64,000 nucleotides of DNA from contig JAWHQI010000267.1 of assembly GCA_033032865.1 (NCBI GenBank), positions 2,584,001 through 2,648,000 of the forward strand, given 5' to 3'. Each line of letters opens with the position of its first letter. Within the stretch, counting starts at the first letter, position 1. A program made the position numbers and the translations under genes. A model generated the notes under the pieces. It saw nothing but the letters and a program-made list of their open reading frames with translations, had not been told where the DNA came from and searched no databases. The DNA comes from Dactylorhiza incarnata (lineage: Eukaryota > Streptophyta > Magnoliopsida > Asparagales > Orchidaceae). Of the stretch, positions 10,191 through 20,782 are shown one piece after another.

Positions 10191-11253
10191 GTTGATGCTG
10201 GAATGCCCCAGATCGATTCTGCTCCCGGGCTCTCACTAGACGGGGGGTTCAGGTTGATCTCTGGAGAGGCTGACAAGGTAACAAGTGTTGATGCTGGAAT
10301 GCCCCAGATCGATTCCGCTCCCGGGCTCTCACCTAGACGGGGGGTTCAGGTTGATCTCTGGAGAGGCTGGCAAGGTAACAAGTGTTGGTGCTGGAATGCC
10401 CCAGATCGATTCCGCTCCCAGGCTCTCACCTAGACGGGGGGTTCAGGTTGATCTCTGAAGAGGTTGGCAAGGTAACAAGTGTTGGTGCTGGAATGCCCCA
10501 GATCGATTCCGCTCCCGGGCTCTCACCTAGACGGGGGGTTCAGGTTGATCTCTGGAGAGGCTGGCAAGGTAACAAGTGTTGGTGCTGGAATGCCCCAGAT
10601 CGATTCCGCTCCCGGGCTCTCACCTAGACGGGGGGTTCAGGTTGATCTCTGGAGAGGCTGGCAAGGTAACAAGTGTTGGTGCTGGAATGCCCCAGATCAA
10701 TTCCGCTCCCGGGCTCTCACCTAGATGGGGGGTTCAGGTTGATCTCTGGAGAGGCTGGCAAGGCAACACGTGTTGGTGCTGGAAGGCCCCAGATCGATTC
10801 CGCTCCCGGGCTCTCACCTAGGCGGGGGGTTCAGGTTGATCTCTGGAGAGGCTGGCAAGGTAACAGGGGGTGGTGCTGGAATACCCCAGATCGATTCCGC
10901 TCCCGGGCTCTCACCTAGACGGGGGGTTCAGGTTGATCTCTGGAGAGGCTGGCAAGGTAACAAGTGTTGGTGCTGGAATGCCCCAGATCGATTCCGCTCC
11001 CGGGCTCTCACCTAGATGGGGGGTTCAGGTTGATCTCTGGAGAGGCTGGCAAGGTAACAAGTGTTGGTGCTGGAAGGCCCCAGATCGATTCCGCTCCCGG
11101 GCTCTCACCTAGGCGGGGGGTTCAGGTTGATCTCTGGAGAGGCTGGCAAGGTAACAGGGGGTGGTGCTGGAATACCTCAGATCGATTCCGCTCCCGGGCT
11201 CTCACTAGATGGGGAGTTCAGTTGGATCTCTGGAGAGGCTGGTAAGGATAAGG
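10191..11253 (+). repeat. 97-bp tandem repeat array, eleven units
   Basis: Units begin GTTGRTGCTGGA and recur at 10191, 10287, 10384, 10481, 10578, 10675, 10772, about 10869, 10966, 11063 and 11160: a 97-bp period (one step of 96). Most units are nearly identical; two variant types (GGAAGGCCCC, and GGGGGTGGTGCTGGAATACC) recur in the same order, as expected from duplication of multi-unit blocks. 97 is not divisible by three, so frames through it shift every unit; the overlapping 80-residue frames here are not genes. It sits between pol and the antisense genes. Confidence 0.95.
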
Positions 11254-11745
11254 TCTTTTTGCTGGGATACTCCGTCTCGCTCGGCGGACCTGTTCGTTCG
11301 ACAAAGAGAAATTCCACACGACGACAGGCGAGTGGCGAGAATCAATCTTACACGATCCCGGACAACTGGTCCTCAGCAGAAAGGTCGCCGACACCGGGTA
11401 AGAGGCGAGCCCCCGCCAAGAAGAGACGCCTTGCGAAACCTAGAAAGAAATATGCATAACCCGAAGGGGTAGTAATCCTAAGAAGCGACGAAAGGGCCGA
11501 GCAACCAAAGTATCCTATGCCTACCTGTTCAACAACGCGTGGCGCGAGAACGACCAACGCGAGAATAGCCTCCGCGAAGGCGAATATCGAGATAAGCGAG
11601 GGCGAGACATTCGACACATGAAAGTAACAGGAAAAAGACAATGAACAAAACAAAATTTGCATTCCACAATCCATAGTTTGGTTACAACCTTCGGCGAGCT
11701 CGCCAATCGTAATTACAGCAAAAAAAAGAAAAATAGCAGCGACCT
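11254..11745. other. Spacer downstream of antisense gene B
   Basis: About 490 bp with no convincing gene on either strand. It would be the 3' untranslated region of antisense gene B. It contains a short GCGAGA-rich segment resembling the composition of the element's LTR. Confidence 0.5.
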
Positions 11746-13719
11746 TCAAGAACCACCCGCCGACCCTTCTTCGTCATCGCTATCCTTCACGGGCGGAAGA
11801 GGGAGGAAGAGCTCCGGGACGATGTCCTCCAGAGTCATGTCGGCTGCATTATCTGCCAAGAGGCCGATCGCCTTCGCCACCGAAAAAATGTAGCGAGCGG
11901 ACTCTATAGATCCCACGCGGATTTCTTCATCTCGCGTTCGCCGGTCTTCTTTTAAACGGCGAGGCGAGGGGGGAACCACGGCTCGGGTAAGGTCGTAGTT
12001 AAGGGCCTTCAGCCCGGCCACCTCGCCCTCCAAATTCTCGATGCGAGTGTTGGCTCTCTCGGCGGCCTCGACATCCTGCAAATAAGTTCAGTTAGAGGTG
12101 AAGCAGGCAGGGGAAAGGAGGATGAGGGAGGTCCAGATGACTCACCACACGACCCTCCGCGGCGAGCAGCTTCTCCTTCAGCTGCGTAATCTCGGCAAGA
12201 GCCCCCTGATAGGCCCTCGCGAGCTCCACATTCTGGAGCTCCAGCTGCAAGCAACGCCTCCCTGTCATGTGAGCGAGCTCGAAGGAGCGCAACTGGGACC
12301 TCGCACTCTCGTATGCAAGGGTTCTCGCGGTCTCATCCTTATAGGACACCGCATCCTCGCGACCGTAAAGAGCGAACGCGAGGTCGAAGGCGTGACCGCT
12401 GACGGTCTCCTTCTCCACCCAGGAGGGGAGGATAGAAGAGATATCCACCCTGTTGGTCTCCGGTTTCCAGGTGACGAGTGGCTCTCCCGTCTCGTCCCGG
12501 CGCCTCTGGCCGAAGCCAAAGTTATAGTGATTCATCGGGATGGGAAGGACGGAGGTCCTGACCGCCTCTTGGCAGGGCTCTTCGTCCTCGCCCCCCGAGA
12601 AGCCTGTGAGGTCCAACTCGTCGAAGGCGGCCTCGCGGGGCTCCTTGCCCTTCGAAGGAGCGAGCGAGACGGCGCTCTTCTTGCTCTTCTTCTTTGGCGG
12701 AGATTTCGAAGGGGCAGCATGACCAGAAGCCCCCGATCTCTTGCGAGAAGAGGGCTCGGCCGGAGCGACGTCACCTCGGCAAGCTTCCGCCCCCATGGTA
12801 GCGAGAGCCATGGTAGCGTCGGTTTTCCGATTGCTCGCGTAGGGAGGATGAAGGGGAAGGTCTCGCTCGCCTAAAAACAAACAATAATAGGGATAAGTAT
12901 AATATGCTAGCGAATTGAGACAAAAGATATTGGGCGAGATTTTTTCCTTCTCCGGCGAGAACCGGGGGCAGCGAGTCTAGGTTGCGACGGAGGTAGACGA
13001 CTTCAAAGTTCTTCTTACAGAAGAACTGATGGAGGAGGGCGTCATGGCCGCCGAGGGCGGTGGGCCGGTAGGTGGTCTCGCTGTGTTGAACCGGCGAGAG
13101 GGGAATGTTGCCAAAATTCCCCTTGACGACAACGAACTTCTGGGCCCAGAAGTGGGCCTTGTTGACGGTCTCCACCACCTTCGGGCCCGTGCTCACGAAG
13201 TAGGCTGTCTCGTCTTTGTAGGCCCGAAAGGAGAACAGCTTCCGGAAGACTGCGAGGCTGAACTCGATTTGCTCCTCGCGGAGGTAGCAAGCGAAAGTGG
13301 TAACCACCGCCATGGCGTTAGGCGTGAGCTGGCCGGGAACCACGCCATAATGCTTGAGCACCTAACAGGCAACGAGAGCAGAATTAATCCTCGTGGCGAA
13401 CGAGAATAGAGTGGCAAAAATAAGGAAGTAAGCGAGAACGGCCATTACCTGGCGAACTTCTGGCCATAGGGGAAGGCGCAAACCGACCGCGAAATGAGCG
13501 GTAGGAATGGCCAGCTCGTCGACCAACGGGTCGTTGATCACGTCATTCTTGCTAGGGCGGCGTGCCTCGAACGGGGGGGGGGGGGGGGGGGGGGGGGGTG
13601 ACGTAATCAGCGACCGCGCTGAAGTATTCCTCATCGGTCAGGTTGCAGGAGAAAAAGCTGTGCTCGGCGAAGGCCTTCGCGACCCTTCGCCGACCCTCCG
13701 ACTCCGCGTCGCCACCCAT
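11746..13719 (-). CDS. Antisense gene B: Transposase_28-like (putative gypsy-type transposon) protein, spliced
   Basis: Read on the minus strand from the ATG at 13719 (MGGDAESEG). Exon 1 runs to 13449, donor GTAATGG. Exon 2 starts at 13361 after a CCTGTTAG acceptor, giving VGLRLPLWPEVRQ-VLKHYGVVPGQLTPN, which resembles the plant family described as putative gypsy type transposon (Transposase_28). A later exon (about 12870-12146) has a Lys/Ser-rich nuclear-type basic stretch and Glu/Leu helices, ends at donor GTGAGT, and joins exon 12075-11746 (acceptor TTTGCAG), rich in coiled-coil heptads. I could not fix the splice between exon 2 and the third exon. Exon 1 is frameshifted inside a G20 run (13569-13590; polyproline on this strand). 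Function is unknown; such antisense frames are known in Tat elements. Confidence 0.72.
13569..13590. repeat. Poly-G tract inside antisense gene B exon 1
   Basis: About 22 consecutive G (poly-C, polyproline codons on the coding strand). The coding frame before and after the run differs by one base, so run length decides whether the gene is open. Confidence 0.9.
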
Positions 13720-13832
13720 ATAGGAAACCTGCGCGAAAAGGAAGGAGCGCGAGAACGAGAGATAGCGAGAGCTCTGCAGCAGGAGAAGAAGAAGATCGAG
13801 AATAAATGCGGTGGTTGGGCCAGTTAACCGCC

Positions 13833-13840
13833 TATTTATA
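13833..13840 (-). promoter_or_regulatory. TATA box of antisense gene B
   Basis: Minus strand GGCTATAAATAGG, 114 bp upstream of the gene B ATG (13719). The core GGCTATAAATA is identical to the box in front of antisense gene A, which argues for a real promoter. Confidence 0.65.
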
Positions 13841-13884
13841 GCCAAAAAAAAGGCGGGAAGAAGTCCAAGCGTCAGCGAGCACAA

Positions 13885-14194
13885 GTATCAACAAAAACAT
13901 CACATCATATAAGCGGGCGAGGAGAACCTGCTGGGTTAGTGCAAACAACATTTCGGCAGGACACGTTCAGCAAGAACGGAGGGTCCTCGCGAGCACAATA
14001 TAACAAAAGTAAAATGAATCTATTGACAGCGAGCGAGAAAGCATGAAAGATAATGATACTTATTGTCGAGAGAAATTAAAGCCAACATAAGTGGCGAATA
14101 CGCGAGTCACGAAACGTAGCGAGATTGTTCAAAAGCGACGACAGCTGTTACAAATGATTTCACGATATAACCGCTAGCGAGAATCGTGGGGTAG
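13885..14194. other. Spacer between antisense genes A and B
   Basis: Upstream promoter sequence of gene B and 3' flank of gene A. AT-rich with scattered GCGAG motifs; no gene seen. Confidence 0.5.
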
Positions 14195-15346
14195 CTACTT
14201 CCACCGGCCCCCACCCCGCGACCCGGACCTCGGCGGCACCCTAGAATTATAATATTCCTCTGCCAAACGACCCTCCCTATCCGTGAGAAAGGCATAGTCT
14301 CTCATCCTAGCTATGTGAACCTCCGGCGTCGTGGCACCCTCATCCTGGTCACGCTGTCTCGCCTGCCTAAGCCTCACGCATTCTTCCATTAAAACTGCAT
14401 GCCTGTCCTCGGCAGCTTCTCGATCCCGCCTCGCCTGCATGCTGAGATCCATCAGCATCCTCCCATGTTTCCTCAGCAACTCCGCGGTGCGCTGCTTCAA
14501 CCTCTCGGGGTCTCGCGGATCCCCTAGGAAGTCCTCCACCTGTTCCGGAAGAGGGGACATCTCGTCGTCGCCCTGCTCGGAGTCGGTAGGCGGATTTTCA
14601 GCATTGTCTGTAAGATGTTACGAAGAGGTCAGATGGCGCGTGTGAATTCTCGCAGGGTACTGGCGAGGTCAGGATACTTACCAAGCGGGAGGCGAGAGGT
14701 CGAGGGACGACCCTGGAACACGCTGCCATAGTGGGGGTAGAGAGACTTGCCCAGGCCCGCAGGATAAGCTGTGCTATTGGTCGGAGGAATCTTTGGCGGC
14801 ACGAAGCCACCGGTCTCCTCGCTCGTCAGGAGCTGGAACCCGGGCTTATCTATGATTTTGTCAGGAGGCGGAAGCGGAGACGGCGGACGCGACAACTGGC
14901 GGATCGGAGACTTCAGGGGCGAGACTGTAGGAAAGGAGGAGCGGAGGTCACATATAGACAGGAAATATTACGGTATGCGAGATTAAGATCATACCGGTGA
15001 CATTTTTCCCAGCGAGGTTTAGATCCGCCCGCGGACTCTTGTGAGACCCCTCAGCGGGTTCTCGAAGGTTCTCGCTCGGCAGAGCATCCTGCGAGTAGAA
15101 ACGAATGAGGAGCAATTTATTAACGTAAGTTCGTGTAGCTCATACCTTCTCGGGGCGGCGATCGTCCGGGGAGGAGTCCAACATCACCGAATCGTCTCCG
15201 GTGCGACGAGCCGCCTTCGTCTTCTTGACTTTTGGCGACGGGGCGGGGGATGGCCGGTTCATCCAGGCGGGGACCCTGGTCGTAGAAGGTAGCCCGCCAG
15301 CTCTCATTGCCCTCAAGCGAGCCGTTGCTTCTTCGAAAATCGGCAT
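14195..15346 (-). CDS. Antisense gene A: small three-exon protein of unknown function
   Basis: ATG at 15346 on the minus strand. Exon 1 (15346-15146, 67 codons) starts MPIFEEATARLRAMR, contains a KVKKTKAARR basic patch and ends at donor GTATGAG. Exon 2 ends at 14682 with donor GTAAGTATCC; its start is 14910 (in phase) or 14924 (better TTCCTACAG acceptor, but out of phase by one). Exon 3 (14607-14195) follows a CATCTTACAG acceptor, keeps phase, and encodes an Asp/Glu-rich start, then a predicted coiled coil (LKQRTAELLRKHGRMLMDL, EAAEDRHAVLMEECVRLRQ) and a Gly/Arg tail GSRGGGRWK. Total about 280 residues. I do not recognise a family. It precedes gene B on the same strand, with its own TATA box. 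Confidence 0.65.
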
Positions 15347-15407
15347 CTCCAGGCAACTAAAGTGAGGAAGAAAAATAACGCGCGTGCCAAGGGGGGGTTT
15401 GGGACGA

Positions 15408-15415
15408 TATTTATA
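15408..15415 (-). promoter_or_regulatory. TATA box of antisense gene A
   Basis: Minus strand GGCTATAAATATCG, 62 bp upstream of the gene A ATG. It lies inside the element, about 115 bp before the 3' LTR, so it is an internal promoter rather than LTR read-out. Confidence 0.65.
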
Positions 15416-15512
15416 GCCCACAGGGTGAGTCCCACTAGAGATTCCTGACAGGTCATCTGGGAGCGGACGAATATCAGGGGTTGGACGATTCTTCGCGAGG
15501 ACAATTATCCTC

Positions 15513-15529
15513 GCAAAGAGCGGGGATTG
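15513..15529 (+). other. Polypurine tract of the Tat gypsy element
   Basis: GCAAAGAGCGGGGATTG ends exactly at the start of the 3' LTR, the position where plus-strand DNA synthesis is primed. Confidence 0.65.
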
Positions 15530-16326
15530 TGTACAACTCCGATATTCGCCAGGAGGGGTGTTTGGTTCGCACGCCCAAGGGAGCGAGCCAGGATGGGCGA
15601 GCCCAGGCGGGGCGAGGCCAGGAAGGCCGGCGAGCCAGCCGATCGAAGGAGTTCGCTAGGCCAGCCCGGGACCTTGGGGTACAAGTAGCCATTTCTGGGG
15701 TACAGTTAGTCATTTTGGCGAGCCCGACCCGCTAAGGAGCGGTTCGGCAGGCGAACCATAGAGGCGTGCGAGCCAGCCAGTCGAAGGAGCGTCAGACAGG
15801 CGAGCCAGCCAGTCATTTTGGCGAGACCCGTGTTCGCCGAACAGGTCAAGGGTCTGGTTCGCCGGTTCCAGAAGTGGTCTTTTACCAGAAGACCCCTGGT
15901 GGCCTGCGGTTAGCCCCTCCGAACAGCGGAGTTTGGCTGTTAGCATACCAATTTGGGGTGCGGATAGTAAGAATGGACAGCGGGAGTTGGCTATTGACAG
16001 ACCATAAAACCAAAACCTATAAATAGACCTTAAAGGGCACCTTGGAAGAGGACCGGTTCAGAATCTTTGAGCCTTCTTCTCTCCATAGGTCGCTTTGGTT
16101 AGGGCTCTCTAGCTCTCCAAGGTGCCCGAGTCTTAGCTTTGGCTTGGGAGGGGAAGCGCTCAATGATCTTCCGGGTTAGTGGAGGGACCTCCTTGCTGAG
16201 ACCAAGGTCTTAGTTCTTTGCCCGAGTTACCTGCCTATTTCTTCCGAGGGACCAGTAAGGGCTAGCTGCCCCTCAATTCGTTGAGGGCCCCGAGCTCCAC
16301 AAGAGATCGAGAAATCGGTTTCAACA
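15530..16326 (+). repeat. 3' LTR of the Tat gypsy element
   Basis: 797 bp, differing from the 5' LTR at about ten positions including one single-base indel beside the TATA box (16018-16025). Followed by the duplication ATCCC at 16327-16331. Confidence 0.95.
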
Positions 16327-16331
16327 ATCCC

Positions 16332-19300
16332 CAATCCTACTAGACCCCTAGTGTGAGAATGGGGAGCTCAAAGGGTGGGATGAGGGGCCTTGAGGACCCC
16401 TTAGGATGAGAATTTTGCTAAGGAACACCTAAAGTCCCAATCAGATAGGACCCAAGCTACTAAGGAGGGCCAAGTGGACACCATTTTCCCCAAAATGAGA
16501 CCACCCTTAGTCCCCTAAACCTTAAGGAAGGGTGATGGGGTGATCATCACCCCTTAGTGGGGCTCAATTCTATAGGATTAGCCCAAAATCACCTTAGGTG
16601 AACATGGACCAAACCAATCAATTAAGGGGCAATTGACCCCCAAGAGGTAAAATTGACTTCTCCTTTATACACCAAACACTAATAGAGACCTATTAGACCC
16701 AAAACCCCCATCATGAGGTAACCCTTCCTCCTCAATTGGGCCAAGGTGTGACAAGGGGCAGAATGGTCAAATCCACCCTCTTATAACCAATTGGCCACCC
16801 AATGACCAAATTGATCTCACATCTATAACCTAATTATAATGTTGAACCTAAAGGTCCCAAAAGCCCCATCATGGGGTATCCAATTTCCCTTAATTGAGCC
16901 AATGCCCTAATTAGGGCACTTTTAGGCAAAAACCCAAATCAACCAAATGAGGGCCAATTAGCCTTCCAATGATCAAATTGACCCTCCCCCTACTCTCTAA
17001 ACATGATTAGGGACCTATTAGACCCAAAAGCCCCATCATGGGATGGTTAACCCTCTCCAATTTGGTCAAAATCCAAATTAGGGCAAAAAGGTCAACTCAA
17101 CCCAAATGTGGTCAATTTGCTTTCAAACCTTAAAATTGACTCCACATCTAGTCTTTAAACATCATTAGGGATCTAGGAGACCCAAAAGCCCCATCATGGA
17201 AGGGACAATTTCCCCCAATTTGGCCAAAGTCCCAAGGAAGGGCATTTTGGGTAATTTCACATTTTTTGATCAAATTGGGTCAAATAGGGCCCCACCATGG
17301 GTCAAGCCCTATCAGGTGGTGACATGGGGTCCATGACCTACATGGGGGACCAGTCAACCCAAATGGTCAAGTCAAGTCAACTCAATTGGGCTTAAACCCA
17401 ACTTGAGAGGCCTAGCCCATTTCCCCCATTATAATGACCTAAGTCCTAAGTTAACCAATCAAAATAAACTCATAAGGACCAGGTTGAGTGTGGCTAAGGA
17501 ATATTGGGCTAACCCAAGCTAACCCAAATTGGGATTGGGCTAAAGGAGGGGACAAAAAGTGAGTTGATAAAGCAAAAAGCAAAAAGAGAACCCAATCCCC
17601 CTCTCTCTCCTCCCAATCAGCCTTGGGCTCTTCACTGAAGGGAGATGAATGCTGAGGAGGAGCTGGAAGGCCAGGCTGCAGCAAGTGATGGTCTGCCGAA
17701 CCCACCCCGTGAGCCACCAATTCAAATCTCCCAAGGCAGCCCTCCTCAGCCTATTTAAACCCCTCCACGAGCTCCAGAAGCCCCTTTGCAATCGGGTTAG
17801 AGCTTTGGATCAGAGAATTCGGTGGAGGATCGAGTACTGTAGCAAGCTCGCCGGAGACAGAGACGGAGATGGCAAACCGCCGGAACACTCGCCGCCCAGC
17901 TCGTTTCCAGGTTCGCTTCTCCCCTCCTCTGACTGTGCTAGCATCTAGGATTGTTAGGAGTCGGGTTCGAGCTCAATTTAGTCGCGCCCATTTTGGATTT
18001 TTCCTCCTTTTAGCCGTTTGGGCTTCTTGGTAGAACCGCCGGAAACCGCCCCCGCCGGCGACCAATCCACCGCCAATCGATCGGCACCACCTCAACGGAG
18101 GTGGTGGTGGCGGTGGCTGGACAGGGAGATGGACGGGAGGCCGGGAATTCCAGTTTCAGGCAGCTTCAGTTCGGGCAAATCTGGGTCGTCGGCTTGAGGA
18201 AGATGATAACGGAGCGCCGCCCGATCTGCTTCAAGATCTGTGCACGATCAGCGCCATATGCCTTAGTTAGGTGGTGTGCTGTTAGCCAGATTCTTTAGCC
18301 ATTTGTAGCTTAATTTTAAGGCTAATAGATGCCATAAATCGAAAAATCCCCTGAGACAACTTTTGTAGATTAATGAGTCTACTTTCATTTGAGCCTTAGA
18401 TCAAGCCATTTGGAGTTGATTTGACTCCTGTAGAGCCATTCTTCTGTGACTGGTACAAAATAATTTCTACCACTAAAACAACCATAACTCTCATTTGGCT
18501 TGGAGTTTAGGGCTGAAATTTTAAACACTAGTGTAACTATACTAGACCTACATTGTGCCCAAAAATCAGAATTTTTGGGGCAAACTTTCCTATAGTTTTT
18601 GTCCAAATATTGAAATTGAAATTTATGATAAATAGGTGGCCAAACCCCCTTGTGGGGCCCCCATATTAGGGTGGGGTGAAGTTTAGGCTATGTCCACACA
18701 CTGTTAAAAATATTGGGTCCATTGGACCACTCCTTGTGGGTGAACCCTCTTTGGAGTGAGGATGGCTTAAGGGTTTGTGTATGTTGGGCCAGGAATTTCA
18801 CTTAGCTTAAGGAGCCAAATTGAGGCCCTTAATGACCAAATCATGAAAATGGTTTGAGACACACTATTGTAGCCCTATCTGTCTAGTTTCATTAGAAACT
18901 AAGATTTTGTCATTTGGAGGTCAGTAGAGCCCAGAGGAGCCTTTTTCCTAGGACTGGTCCTACACTAGGTCAGTCCATTAGAAAATTTACCTAGGTCAAA
19001 CCCTTCAAGATTTGGAGCTGTGCTTATAACCATGGGTTAGTATACCCTAGGGGCACCCCCTGGAAAAGGGGAAGCCTTTGGTGGTCAGTTTTACCTAGGG
19101 TTTTTGTGGAAGTTAGAATATTTAAATTAAGTTGATTTTTGGAGCATATGATGTCCAAATGGCACCAAACTTTGATGGCATACCATTTTGTACAAGAGTA
19201 GTGCCTACCTAAAATTTCACTCCATTTGGAGTTGATTTAGTATTGAAAATTGGAAACCCTAATGAGGGCAAGGGTCAAATTAGGGTTTAGGTCATTTTGA

Positions 19301-19435
19301 GGAGTTGAGTGTGTTAGCCTCCTCCCATCATGTTGGATATGTGGGTATGGATATGCAAATGCTTGGGTCACACCCTAATGGTCCATTTGGAGCCATTAGG
19401 GTGGTGTGACCTAAAACTCTAAGGGTAAACCTTAA
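16332..19435 (+). repeat. R1 LTR, first part (after the gypsy insert)
   Basis: Continues TGTAATATCCC with CAATCCTACTAGACCCC, matching the starts of the units at 43917, 48197 and 52806. Between 16600 and 17280 a degenerate repeat of about 160 bp recurs four times, marked by CCCAAAAGCCCCATCATG. Near 17751 is a TTTAAAC-type TATA-like site, then the Arg-rich mini-exon. From 18900 (CTAGGACTGGTCCTACACTAG) it aligns closely with the other R units. No long coding frame. Confidence 0.8.
17869..17910 (+). other. 42-nt Arg-rich mini-exon with splice donor in LTR R1
   Basis: ATG followed by codons for MANRRNTRRPARFQ, ending exactly at a potential donor CAG/GTTCGC. In Tekay/Del-type chromoviruses a short MPPRR-like gag start is often encoded in the LTR and spliced to the body of gag, so this is read as a gag leader exon. 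Equivalent 42-nt exons occur in four other LTRs in this window. Confidence 0.55.
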
Positions 19436-20777
19436 TGTTGGAGCTTGCTTTCCGCATCTCTTGGTTTGAGAATAACAAATACCGTGTTGTATTTGATCTA
19501 GTCGTTTATGTGTTTATAGTGGCCAGGTTGTACAGGTTCAATGAGGAGACAAGTCCTCGTTCATGGGCATGATCCGAGAATGACAAGTCTCAGGTTGGAT
19601 GAGTTTTGTGTGCTGATCTTAAAATGGCCATAACTTTCAATCCAGGAAGAGTTACAGAACATACCACCCCATTTCGGAGATGAGAATGACTCAATCTACA
19701 GTCTGGAGTAGTTTCGGATGGCAAAAATGAAGAGGAGCTGTCGCCCAGGCGACAGCGGATGTCGCCCAGGCGACAGCTGATGTCGCCCAGGCAACAGCGG
19801 ATGTCGCCCAGGCGACATCAGAGAAGTTACAACTACTTCCCCCACGGCAGCACGACGAAAGGCAGTTTTGAGCTGTCAGAAATCCGACATCGATGTCGCC
19901 CAGGCGACAGCTCGGAGGTTACAACAACTGCCCACGACAGCACCACGACCGGCAATTTCGCGCTGTCGGAAATTTCTGACAGCTGATGTCGCCCAGGCGA
20001 CAGCGAAATTCTATAAATTGGCTCCTTTTGTTCGTGCATTAAGAGCTTTTGAAGATACTAAGTCCCTTCCTGAGTGCAAACCATCCAGAGAGCTCCAGAC
20101 CTCATGAACTCCCATTTATGCTGAGAAGGTTTGAAATTGAAGACGAGATCGGACGCACTTCTACATCAACGATCATCTCGAGGCTTCAACCTTCCTTTCA
20201 GAGATCTGAATTTCTAGGGAGTTCTTATTTTATCTTGTATTTTCATTTATATACATTTTACTTTGTATTGGTAGGGAAAATCGCTTCCTTGTGCGGAGCG
20301 TCTAAGTCCTTGCGTGGCTTAGGGGAAAATCGCTTCCTTGTGCGGAGCGTCCAAGTCCTTGCGTGGCTTGGTGGGAAATCGTGGTCTTGTGTGCTACGTC
20401 TAGATCTTGGGAAGATCTAGAGGATAGGCTTGGGCTTGGTCTAGGGAGAGACAAGTGATAGCCTTCCGATCCTTGGGAGAAGGATTGGTAAACAAAAAGA
20501 AATTTACATTTGTATGCCTCCGATTTCTAGCGATATAGAAATCAAATTTATGTAAACACTTTTTCATATAATATAATCATGTCTCTTTTGTGTTTACTTG
20601 ATTTCTATCATTTGGCGTAATCTCTATTATATTGTGTTCTAAGTTTTCAATTCTAAATCTAAATTGTTTATTTCAATCTCCTTCATTATAAAACAATTTA
20701 GTAATTATCTTGAAAATTATAGAAAGAATTTTATTCCCTTATTCACCCCCCCTCTAAGGGCGCCGTAAGATCTAACA
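19436..20777 (+). mobile_element. Solo LTR, probably Ty1/copia, inserted in R1
   Basis: A 1342-bp segment with TGTTGGAGC..AGATCTAACA ends, flanked by CTTAA at 19431-19435 and 20778-20782. Removing it restores the R-family sequence CCTTAAGGGTGCAA found in the sister copies. The 3' part has TATTCACCCCCCCTCTA, common near the ends of plant copia LTRs of the SIRE type. A TATA-like CTATAAATTGG lies near 20011, and a 48-bp direct duplication (TCGCTTCCTTGTGCGGAGCG..) lies at about 20274-20370. No internal coding region, hence a solo LTR. Confidence 0.85.
19739..20003 (+). repeat. Array of TGTCGCC/GGCGACA hairpin motifs
   Basis: The near-palindrome TGTCGCCCAGGCGACA occurs six times (four close together at 19739-19821, then near 19893 and 19987). 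Each copy can form a 7-bp stem with a CA loop. One copy has a single change (GGCAACA). They lie in the U3 part of the solo LTR, upstream of its TATA-like site. Confidence 0.85.
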
Positions 20778-20782
20778 CTTAA

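Larger units (their letters stand above)
3614..16326 (+). mobile_element. Complete Tat-lineage Ty3/gypsy retrotransposon with antisense genes
   Basis: A 12.7 kb element bounded by LTRs (3614-4409 and 15530-16326) that start TGTACAACTCCG and end GGTTTCAACA. The 5-bp duplication ATCCC lies at 3609-3613 and 16327-16331, 11 bp inside LTR R1. In order it holds gag, protease, RT, two RNase H-like regions, integrase, a 97-bp tandem array, then two genes on the opposite strand. Dual RNase H regions, integrase last, and extra antisense frames before the 3' LTR are known hallmarks of the plant Tat lineage. I counted about ten differences between the LTRs (about 1.3%), so it is a fairly recent insertion. 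Two single-base frame breaks interrupt pol. Confidence 0.93.

Noticed and set aside
10191..11253. CRISPR-like direct repeats
   Set aside because: Units are contiguous and near identical over the full 97 bp, without unique spacers, and lie inside a plant retrotransposon.
10182..11459. Series of ~80-residue frames spaced 97 bp apart
   Set aside because: They are the same tandem repeat read in shifting frames; a 97-bp period cannot encode a repeated protein.
11746..12880. Plus-strand frame of 258 residues at 12098-12874
   Set aside because: It is the complement of antisense gene B, whose minus-strand frame has matching splice sites and family similarity.
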